Assembly: GCA_963754285.1 (NCBI GenBank)
Contig: CAVWFN010000020.1
Location: 62,001-126,000, forward strand
From: RYN-133 sp963754285
GTDB taxonomy: Bacteria; Actinomycetota; Actinomycetes; Mycobacteriales; Jatrophihabitantaceae
DNA: 64,000 bases
Reading direction: 5' to 3'
The translations under genes were made by a program, and so were the position numbers. The first letter of the stretch is position 1, and every line of letters starts with the position of its first letter. Positions 44,857-52,178 of this stretch are shown here, in pieces. The notes under the pieces were generated by a model, which made no database searches, was not told the DNA's origin, and saw nothing but the letters and a program-made list of their open reading frames with translations.

Positions 44857-46305
44857 ATGTCGCCGCGCTCGCGTCGCCGCACTGTCGCGGCCGCCGCGCT
44901 GGGGCTGGTCGTCGTGGCAGTCGCCGTCCCTGCTTCGGCCGCACCGGCCAGACATCACACGCCGGGCGGTGCGAACAGTCCGGCGCCCGGCTCGCCCACG
45001 CCGCCGGTGCACTACGTGCCGACGACGAAGTGCGTGCAGGGGTCGAACATCCCGCGCACGCTCAAGAACGGCGTCTCGTGGGCACAGACCCAGCTGAACT
45101 ACACCGCATTGTGGTCACTCGGCCGTCGCGGTGCCGGTCAAGAGATCGCCGTGATCGACACCGGCATCAATCCCGAGCCGACCGCGTTCGGCAATCGGCT
45201 GCACGCCGGCGCCGACCTCGTCCAGTCCGGCGGCGACGGGCTGTCCGACTGCGACGGGCACGGGACGGTCGTCGCCGGCATCATCGCGGCGTCCCCCGAC
45301 AGCACCACCGGCTTCACCGGCGTCGCTCCGGGCGCGACGCTCCTGTCGATCAGGCAGAGCAGTCTCGACTTCGGGATCCGCAACGCCAAGCAGAACGCCG
45401 GCGCCAACGTCGCCGGCACGACGAGCAGCCTCGCCGAGGCGATTGTGTTCGCCGCCAAGTCGGGCGCGCGGATCATCAACATCTCCGAGGCGAGTTGCCG
45501 ACCCGGCAACGCGGCGCCCGACTCAGGCACGCTCGCAGTCGAGCGCGCTGTGCATTACGCGATCACGGTCAAGGACGCCGTCGTGGTTGCTGCTGCCGGC
45601 AACGTCGACAGCTCGTCCGACTGCAAGACCCAGAACGTCCCCGGCGAGGATCCGCAGACCATCCCCGTGCCGGCGTCGATCCCGGGAGTGCTTGCGGTCG
45701 GCGCCGTCGATCAGGCGGGCCAGCCGGCCTCGTTCTCCTTGTCCGGCAAGTGGGTCGGAGTCGCGGCGCCGGGCGTCGACATCATCTCGACCAATCCACT
45801 GCCCGACAGCACCGGACAGGTCAACCGGTTCATCACGAGCTCCGGGGTCTCGCCGGTGCAGGGCACCAGTTTCGCGACGCCGTACGTCACCGGTCTGGTA
45901 GCGCTCGTCCGCGACCGCTTCCCCGACCTGGACGCCACGCAGGTCGTGAAACGGATCGAACGCACTGCCATCCATCCTGCAGCGAACGGCGGCCGCAACG
46001 ACTTCGTCGGCTTCGGGACGATCGACCCGGAGGCAGCGCTGACCGACGTGCTCCCGGGTGAGACACCACCCGCGCCTGCGCAGCGCTTCGGCCCGCAGAC
46101 ACTGCCCGCCGCGGTGCGGCACACGGATCCCGAGCGCGATGCGCGTCTGGTCTCGCTGCTCGGCACACTGGGCCTCGCGGTCGCCGTCGTCGTCGGCGTG
46201 ATCGTCACGACCACCCGGCGGCGCCGCGCCGACCATGCGCTCGCGTCGCGTCCCGCAGGGTCAGCCGGACGAGCTGGCGCCGGGGCTGGCCGTAGCCGTC
46301 GGTAG
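44857..46305 (+). CDS. mycP: Mycosin protease MycP (subtilase), canonical
   Basis: A 482-residue S8 protease: signal peptide (1-29), subtilase domain with Asp101 (AVIDTGIN), His135 (CDGHGTVVAG), oxyanion Asn249 (AAAGN) and Ser338 (QGTSFATP), linker, one membrane helix (about 428-450) and a basic tail. Paired cysteines fit mycosins. MycP caps and stabilises the ESX complex on the outer face. It is translationally close to eccD and its last 45 bp overlap the convergent eccB. Confidence 0.93.
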   Translation: MSPRSRRRTVAAAALGLVVVAVAVPASAAPARHHTPGGANSPAPGSPTPPVHYVPTTKCVQGSNIPRTLKNGVSWAQTQLNYTALWSLGRRGAGQEIAVIDTGINPEPTAFGNRLHAGADLVQSGGDGLSDCDGHGTVVAGIIAASPDSTTGFTGVAPGATLLSIRQSSLDFGIRNAKQNAGANVAGTTSSLAEAIVFAAKSGARIINISEASCRPGNAAPDSGTLAVERAVHYAITVKDAVVVAAAGNVDSSSDCKTQNVPGEDPQTIPVPASIPGVLAVGAVDQAGQPASFSLSGKWVGVAAPGVDIISTNPLPDSTGQVNRFITSSGVSPVQGTSFATPYVTGLVALVRDRFPDLDATQVVKRIERTAIHPAANGGRNDFVGFGTIDPEAALTDVLPGETPPAPAQRFGPQTLPAAVRHTDPERDARLVSLLGTLGLAVAVVVGVIVTTTRRRRADHALASRPAGSAGRAGAGAGRSRR

Positions 46306-47772
46306 TGACTTGGCCGAGACGCCCGTCTGCGGGTAGAAGTGCACGGCCTGGGCAGGGTCCAGTGCGGGGCCCTTCGGCAGCAGGCTGAGCAGCGGCGGCG
46401 CGCTGAATCGAAGATCTTGGGCCGTGTAACCGAGGGAGAGCAATGCCGGCCCGCTGACGACCGGGTACGCCACACCCTCGTCGGTGATCAAGTACAACGC
46501 GCGCGCGCCGATCGTCTGCTTCGCTGTGGCGGCCGACAACACCGCGCCCTTGCCCGGCGGTACGTAGACCGAGTCGACGACGAGCGATCCCGGCTGGGTG
46601 ACGGTCACCGGCTTCGCTCCGGCCGGCAGCGGCTCGGTGTCGAGCGCGTAGATCTTGACCGGCTGCTCGGCCGTGCCCGCCCGGAACACACACGCGACGT
46701 GCTCTTGCGAGTAGGCGATGATCTGTGGTCGCACGGACGGGTAGTCGGCGAGGTCGATCTGGCTCGCGGCCCGTGCGCGCGGTGCGTTGCGCAGCAGTCG
46801 CGGCTCGACGAGCGGGAGCTGACCCGTCTTGCCGAACTGGTCGCGCACGAGATCGCCGACCAGCGGTGTCACCGGCTGCACGCCGTCGGCCAGGGCGACG
46901 TAGATGGCCCGCGACTGGTCGGCCCGCTGCAGTCCGAACACCTCGCCGACCTGCACGCCGAGAGTTTGTGCGTAGGCCGGTGTCGTGCCGGCCTGGTCGA
47001 TGGTCGGCGGCACGATGTCGGCGCCTTGCGGGATCACGTTCAGCAGCGCTGCGCTGATCGGTCTCGGCGTCTCGCTGGCGGGCAGGCCGAACGCGAGCCG
47101 GATCGTGTTGTTGCTGATGTCGATCTTCGAGCGGCCACCCGCCCAGAGCAGGTAGGTCGTTGCGCCGCCGTCGGCGCTGACGAGCATGCCGCGCGTCCCG
47201 AGTTCGCCGAAGACCGGATGCGCGTCGCCGAGAATTGCGATGGTCTTCACCGTCGGTTTGCTGCCCGGTGGCAGGGACGAGTCGGTCGTCGTGCGGTCGC
47301 ACACCGTCCAGCGCGGGTCGACGAGCGAGCCGGACTTCGGCAGCACATTCGGTGCACCGGGAATGCCGAGCAGCGGACCGCGCGGTTGCTTGGCCACCGC
47401 GTCGTCGTTGACCGAAGCGACACTCGGTGCCTTGTCGCCGCTCTGCCCGCTCGCCGCCGCGAGCATCGCCGACGCGAAGTTCATCGCCGGATACAGCGTG
47501 CCGTTGCGGGCGACGAAGCTACCGCCGGTGTCGGTGTCGATGACGACCTGCGCGCTGCCGATCGACGGCTCGGGACGGATGAACCCGTACACCGCGAATC
47601 CGCCGAGCAGCAGCGCGGAGATCACGATCGAGATGATCAGCGCAATGTTGAGCCGGCGACGCACCGGATCGCCACGCAACAGTGCGTCACCGGACGAGAC
47701 CGCCGACTCGAGCCGGCGCACCCCGAAGCGGTAGGCCTGGGCCTGCCACTTGGTGGGCGACTCGCCGGGCAT
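46261..47772 (-). CDS. eccB: ESX core component EccB
   Basis: A 503-residue protein with a short cytosolic N-terminus that begins with the family sequence SPTKWQAQAYRFGVRRLESA, one membrane helix (about 41-62) and a large extracytoplasmic domain of PG-binding-like repeats. Two cysteines (VCDRTTT, VACVFRA) probably form a disulfide. It bridges the membrane core to the periplasm-like zone and MycP. Converges on mycP with a 45 bp overlap of coding ends. Confidence 0.94.
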   Translation of the reverse strand: MPGESPTKWQAQAYRFGVRRLESAVSSGDALLRGDPVRRRLNIALIISIVISALLLGGFAVYGFIRPEPSIGSAQVVIDTDTGGSFVARNGTLYPAMNFASAMLAAASGQSGDKAPSVASVNDDAVAKQPRGPLLGIPGAPNVLPKSGSLVDPRWTVCDRTTTDSSLPPGSKPTVKTIAILGDAHPVFGELGTRGMLVSADGGATTYLLWAGGRSKIDISNNTIRLAFGLPASETPRPISAALLNVIPQGADIVPPTIDQAGTTPAYAQTLGVQVGEVFGLQRADQSRAIYVALADGVQPVTPLVGDLVRDQFGKTGQLPLVEPRLLRNAPRARAASQIDLADYPSVRPQIIAYSQEHVACVFRAGTAEQPVKIYALDTEPLPAGAKPVTVTQPGSLVVDSVYVPPGKGAVLSAATAKQTIGARALYLITDEGVAYPVVSGPALLSLGYTAQDLRFSAPPLLSLLPKGPALDPAQAVHFYPQTGVSAKSLPTATASPGASSSG

Positions 47773-47810
47773 CGGCGGCTCCGATCTGGATGTCGATCAC
47801 GGCGGTGGTC

Positions 47811-47820
47811 CTACATATAG
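47811..47820. promoter_or_regulatory. CATATAG element between divergent eccB and eccE
   Basis: CTACATATAG lies in the 93 bp divergent gap. It resembles CATATAGTAG between eccC and eccD and could serve as the -10 region in one or both directions. Confidence 0.35.
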
Positions 47821-47865
47821 CATTCCGTGCCGAAGCTATCCGGACGACGACGGGGTGAAGCGATC

Positions 47866-49215
47866 ATGTCGACGACCGCACCCGGACGCGTCGAGCGGTC
47901 CGGGTCGTCCGGCGACGAGAACAGTCCCGGACAAGGCGGCGGGCGTCGGCGTCGCGGCTCGGGCGAGCCGGCAGCGTTCGGCCGCGTCCGTCCGCCGAGT
48001 CGCCACCGCGTCGGGCTGGGGTTGCTCGGCATTCCGGTGAGCACGCTGGTCGCCATCGAGCTGATCGCTCTGTGTGCGCTGCTGGTCGCCGAGAAGAAGC
48101 TCCTCGTCGGCGTGATCGCGGTCGCCATCGGCCTGATCATCATCGTCGCCGCATTGCTGCGCCGCCGCAGCATCCGCATCGGCACCTGGGCGATGCTGCG
48201 TGTCGCCTACCTGTTCCGCCAGCGCGAGACGCTCGTGGCGGCCTCTGCCTACGCCGGTCGTCGCGACGACACCGTGACGCCGGGTGAGTTGGTCTCGGCG
48301 GGCCGCGGCGAGCTCGACGACATCGAGGCACCGCCTGAGCTCGCTGCGTTCTACCCGGGCATGACGACGTGGGAGAGCCGTACGCACGACGGCGACCGGA
48401 TGGGCATCGTGCAGTGGTCGGGGACGTGCGCGGCCACACTGCGGGTCGGGCCGCCCGGGGGCATCGTCCGCACGCGCAACACGACCGACAACGTGCCGGT
48501 AGCTGCGATCATGGCCGCGCTGGACGGTCAGGATCTCGGTCTCGACTCGGTGCAGGTGCTGACGCAGACCATCGTCGGCGAGCAGGATCCGCAGCTGTCA
48601 CCGATGCTCGCGGCCGCATCGGCCGAGCTCAGCGGGTCGCGCGCGCGGGTGCGCAATCGCACCGCCTACGTGACCGTCCGGCTCGACCCGACAACGGCCG
48701 CGGCCGCGATCGCCGCACGCGGTGGCGGCAACACCGGCATCGGCCGTGTGTTGTCAGCAGCACTGAGCCGCATCCGCGCGGCCTGCGGCGAACACGGCCT
48801 CGACGCGCGGGTGCTCGACTCGGTCGAGGCGGCGCGGGCGATTGCCGACAGCTTCTATCACCAGGCCACTCCGTACGACCCGATCATCCGGTGGGCCGAA
48901 TCGGTGCGCTACGTCGCGTCGACGCGCATGGCGCACCGCAGCTTCGTGGTGACCGACGTGCGCCGCCCCGCGCTCGCCGACCTGCCGATCGGGAACGTAT
49001 TCGCATACGCGCTCGGCGTGCAGGGCCGCCCGCTGCCGTCCGGCGGTTGGTCGACCCGGACGGTGCTGCGGCTGACCTGCCGCTCGACCGACGCGTTGAC
49101 CGCCGCGGCCCGCGAGCTGCGCAGCACGGCGCGGCGCGCCGGCGTCACTCTGCAACCACTGGACGCAGTGCAGCACCTCGGACTGCGCGCCACCGTCCCG
49201 ATCGGTGGCGTCTGA
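47866..49215 (+). CDS. eccE: ESX core component EccE
   Basis: A 449-residue protein from ATG 47866 (a GTG at 47827 is possible). A basic N-terminal tail, two membrane helices (about 48-70 and 74-97) and a cytosolic domain with the typical EccE pattern (TPGELVSAGRGELDDIEAPPELAAFYPG, later RSFVVTDVRRPALADLP). EccE sits at the periphery of the ESX complex and contacts MycP. The stop overlaps the next gene (TGATG). Confidence 0.88.
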   Translation: MSTTAPGRVERSGSSGDENSPGQGGGRRRRGSGEPAAFGRVRPPSRHRVGLGLLGIPVSTLVAIELIALCALLVAEKKLLVGVIAVAIGLIIIVAALLRRRSIRIGTWAMLRVAYLFRQRETLVAASAYAGRRDDTVTPGELVSAGRGELDDIEAPPELAAFYPGMTTWESRTHDGDRMGIVQWSGTCAATLRVGPPGGIVRTRNTTDNVPVAAIMAALDGQDLGLDSVQVLTQTIVGEQDPQLSPMLAAASAELSGSRARVRNRTAYVTVRLDPTTAAAAIAARGGGNTGIGRVLSAALSRIRAACGEHGLDARVLDSVEAARAIADSFYHQATPYDPIIRWAESVRYVASTRMAHRSFVVTDVRRPALADLPIGNVFAYALGVQGRPLPSGGWSTRTVLRLTCRSTDALTAAARELRSTARRAGVTLQPLDAVQHLGLRATVPIGGV

Positions 49216-49901
49216 TGCCGGGCAACGACCTGTCGCTCGCCGGGAACGAGGTGCTGCCCAGCCTGTCGGCGCAGACGCCGCAGCTGACCTACCTCGCCGG
49301 CAACGTCTTCGCCGGTGGCATGCCGTTCGGCACGACGTCGACGCGCGGCGACATCATGATCGAGCTGATCCGCTCCGTCCCGACGCGGGTGGCGCTGCTG
49401 TGCGACGACCCGTGGTTGGCCCGGCTGATGACCATCCGCATTGCGGGCATGGGCGCGAACGTGGTGATCGCCACCGACCGCGCGACCGCGTGGGAGTACT
49501 TCGTGAACGTGATCGGCGGGCAACGTCCGGTCGCGACCGTGCGCACCGACCACGCGAGCGCCCTGCCTGCGCCGAGCGTCGGCGCGCCGCTGGTCGTCAT
49601 CGAAGACACCCGCGACGTCCCGCCCGAGACCTACGCGCCGCGCATGGCGTGGCAGAGCACGATCCACGTCCGCGCCGGCGTGAACGAGCGGTCGCGCACG
49701 CTGCTCGAAAGCGCGCACGTCGTGCTCGTGTGCCGGCTCGGCACCGAAGCGGCCACCGCGGTGTCGGCCGCCCTGGGCCTCGGCGACAACGGCCCCGAGA
49801 CCGTCGCCGCCCTCGACGACCACGAGGTGCTGGTCATTGCCGACCGCCGCGCCCATCGCGCCACCGTCTTGCCCACGCCCACCGAACGAAGGATGTTGTA
49901 G
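49215..49901 (+). CDS. Hypothetical protein coupled to eccE
   Basis: A 228-residue soluble protein. An N-terminal segment is followed by a Rossmann-like alternation (TRVALLCDDPWLARLMTIRIAGMG, PLVVIEDT, HVVLVCRLG, EVLVIADR). No Walker motif, catalytic residue or membrane helix. It overlaps eccE by 1 nt, so it is probably an ESX accessory factor made in step with EccE. Not part of the characterised mycobacterial machines as far as I can tell. Confidence 0.8.
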   Translation: MPGNDLSLAGNEVLPSLSAQTPQLTYLAGNVFAGGMPFGTTSTRGDIMIELIRSVPTRVALLCDDPWLARLMTIRIAGMGANVVIATDRATAWEYFVNVIGGQRPVATVRTDHASALPAPSVGAPLVVIEDTRDVPPETYAPRMAWQSTIHVRAGVNERSRTLLESAHVVLVCRLGTEAATAVSAALGLGDNGPETVAALDDHEVLVIADRRAHRATVLPTPTERRML

Positions 49902-49917
49902 CGGCGCTACCGCGCGC

Positions 49918-50051
49918 CGACCTTGCACCCGGCATCGTCGCTGCCCACCGACTTTGCACCCGGCATCGTCGCTGCCCACCGACTTTGCACCCAGCAATGA
50001 CGCTCCGGCACGCCAGCAGGGCGCCACCAGCGACGTTGCCACGTGCAAAGT
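49918..50051. repeat. 31 bp direct repeats plus an inverted copy (ACTTTGCACC family)
   Basis: Two near-identical 31 bp units start at 49918 and 49949 (CGACYTTGCACCCGGCATCG...). A third, diverged unit starts at 49980. An inverted partner, about 23 bp, is at 50029-50051, so a long stem can form. It fills the gap between convergent genes. The TAG stop of the upstream gene is part of a further small palindrome (GTAGCG-GCGCTAC, 49898-49910 approximately). Confidence 0.85.
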
Positions 50052-50094
50052 GCGTTCAACAGCGCAACGCAACCAGCCTCGACTACGGCGCACG

Positions 50095-50925
50095 TCAGCT
50101 GCTCGGTCTGAAAAAGCCTTCGAAGGCGTCGCCGGCGTTGGTGGTGCGGACGGGGACGATGTGCACGACGTCGCCGGTGTGCGGCGCTTCGATCATCTTG
50201 CCGTTGCCGATGTACATGGCCACATGGCCGTTCCAGACCGCAAGATCGCCCGGGGCGAGGTTGCTCTCCGCGACGCGCTGGCCGATGTTCTGCGCGGCGG
50301 CGTCGTGGGGCAGGTCGATGCCCTCCTTGCCGTAGGCCCACTGAGTCAGCCCACTGCAGTCGAAGCCCTTGCCGGCGCTCTCGCCGCCCCAGACGTAGGG
50401 CACGCCGAGCTGGGTGAGCGCCTCGCGTACCGCGCCGGCGGCCTTGGCGTTCGGCGCCTCCGCCGTGCCCAACCCGTCCGGCAGATCGATCTTCACGCCG
50501 GTGCCGAACTTCACCGGTGGTGCGGTGCCGACGTTCGGGTTCGCCGAGGCCACCGGTGCGCCGCCGGACGAGCTGCCGGACGAGCTGCCGGAAGGCGCTG
50601 CCCCACTCGCCGACGCCGGACTGGTGGTCGTGAAGGTGCGGGTGCCGTTGCGGTCGGCCTCTTCGATCGCCGACTGAACAGCGTCGATCGAGCGTGACAC
50701 GTCGCGCAGCAGTTCCTCGGCCCGCAGGAACTCCTGTTTCAGGTGCCGGCTCATCGCGCTGATCGCCGAACTGATGGCCGACGCGCCGGCGTTCTGGCCG
50801 AACATCGCAGCGCCGGCCGACAGATCGAGCCCGTCGGCGAGCGCACCGACGCGGCCGGCTTCCGAGCCGGCCGTGCTACGGAACTGGTCGAGTTGGGCCA
50901 GGTTGTACTTGATCGTCGATGCCAT
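50095..50925 (-). CDS. NlpC/P60 peptidoglycan hydrolase with N-terminal helical (WXG-like) domain
   Basis: A 276-residue protein with no cleavable signal peptide. Residues 1-92 form a helical hairpin of the type seen in ESX-exported proteins, then a Ser/Gly linker, then an NlpC/P60 domain with Cys190 (FDCSGLTQWAY), His234 (WNGHVAMYIG) and His249 (EAPHTGD). The enzyme should cut peptide stems of peptidoglycan. ATG 50925 lies 8 bp after the transglycosylase stop. Export through the neighbouring ESX system is inferred. Confidence 0.9.
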   Translation of the reverse strand: MASTIKYNLAQLDQFRSTAGSEAGRVGALADGLDLSAGAAMFGQNAGASAISSAISAMSRHLKQEFLRAEELLRDVSRSIDAVQSAIEEADRNGTRTFTTTSPASASGAAPSGSSSGSSSGGAPVASANPNVGTAPPVKFGTGVKIDLPDGLGTAEAPNAKAAGAVREALTQLGVPYVWGGESAGKGFDCSGLTQWAYGKEGIDLPHDAAAQNIGQRVAESNLAPGDLAVWNGHVAMYIGNGKMIEAPHTGDVVHIVPVRTTNAGDAFEGFFRPSS

Positions 50926-50933
50926 GGCGTCCC

Positions 50934-52025
50934 CTAATACCCGACGTACGCGCCGCCGCTGTGCACCGCAGCGACGCCCGGGACGTTGTCGAGCGTGCCG
51001 TAGCGCGCCAGCGCATAGCGCACGCCCGCGACGATGTTGTCGACCGGGTTCCAGATGTCGGTGTGTCCGGGCAGCGCGTAGGAGTTGAAGGTCGGGTCGA
51101 TCGTCTGCATGAGGCCTTTGGACGGATGACCGGCAGCCGCGTTGGCGTCCCAACCGTTCTCGGCGTGCGGGTTCCCGGACGACTCGTGCTGGATGATGAT
51201 GTTGATGTCGTTGGCGTTGATCTCGCTCGCCGGGACGCCGGCCTTGATGAGCACTTGGCGGGCCTCGTCGATCCATTGCGCCACGTTGCCCGAGGGCGGC
51301 GCCGTAGGCGGGCCACCGCTGGTCGCCCCGCCGCCGCCCGCGGAGGAGGTGCCGCCGGGCGTCGCGCCGCCCGTGCCGCTGTAGGACTGCGGCGTCGTGC
51401 CGGGGTCGAGCCCGTGCGGGATCGGGTTCCACTGGATCGGCTTGCCCTTGGCCGGCAGGTAGGTGCTCGAGTTCGCCGCACTCATCCCGACGAACCCGCC
51501 GCTGGCCAGGCAGGCGTGCACGGTGGACGCGGTCTGCTCGAGATGGCTTGTCAGCTGGTCGACAACCGGCCTGGCCTCGGCGCACCCCTCGCTGACGGCC
51601 TGCTGCACGGCGGCGGCGTACGCGTTCGGATCCTGTTCGTTGTGCTGCAACGGCGCGAGCTGTTGTGCCCGGTCGAGAATGCGGCTCGCGATCGAATTGA
51701 GTTGGTGCTTCGCGCTGTCGACGGCGCTGGACGCGTGCTCGATCGCGGCCGCCGCCTTGCCCATGCCGGCGTGCACCGAGCCTGCCGCCGCACCGAAGTG
51801 CTGCATGTAGCCGGCGAAGGATTCCGCCGCCGGGCCGTGCCAGGCGTCGCTGACTTCGCCCGCAGTTCTGCTGATCGTGCGTGCGCTGTCGTCCGCCTTG
51901 CCGGCGGCGGTGGTGAGTGAGTTCGCTAGATCGCTGATCGCGCCCGGATCGCCGTTGACTTGAGTCCACAACGCGGCGAATTCGCCGCCTCCGGGCAGAG
52001 CGGCGACAGCATCGGCCAAAGACAC
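50934..52025 (-). CDS. Lytic transglycosylase (SLT domain) with N-terminal WXG-like helical domain
   Basis: A 363-residue protein starting at GTG 52025. Residues 1-170 are helical with an SDAWHGPAAESF turn (59-70), as in WXG100/LXG-type substrates. A Gly/Thr/Pro linker (200-245) leads to a transglycosylase-like domain with catalytic Glu281 (IIQHESSGNP), followed by GLMQTIDPTF and the NIVAGVRYALARYG motif. No Sec signal. Forms a two-gene unit with the NlpC/P60 protein; together they could open the wall for ESX substrates. Confidence 0.9.
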   Translation of the reverse strand: MSLADAVAALPGGGEFAALWTQVNGDPGAISDLANSLTTAAGKADDSARTISRTAGEVSDAWHGPAAESFAGYMQHFGAAAGSVHAGMGKAAAAIEHASSAVDSAKHQLNSIASRILDRAQQLAPLQHNEQDPNAYAAAVQQAVSEGCAEARPVVDQLTSHLEQTASTVHACLASGGFVGMSAANSSTYLPAKGKPIQWNPIPHGLDPGTTPQSYSGTGGATPGGTSSAGGGGATSGGPPTAPPSGNVAQWIDEARQVLIKAGVPASEINANDINIIIQHESSGNPHAENGWDANAAAGHPSKGLMQTIDPTFNSYALPGHTDIWNPVDNIVAGVRYALARYGTLDNVPGVAAVHSGGAYVGY

Positions 52026-52178
52026 GGCTGCCTCTCCGTCCTCGAAGAAAGAAAACGCAACTGAAAAGGGGTCGTCACACTGAGTCGTTCGTCGAAATGG
52101 TGCGTCACAAGGTGTCGTTCTCGATGAGGTCGTGCATCAGATGGAACAAGTGGTACGCATCCGATCAAACCTCAGATC

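Noticed and set aside
49918..50051. CRISPR array
   Set aside because: Only three direct units with a 31 bp period and no spacers between them, plus an inverted copy; no cas genes in the window.
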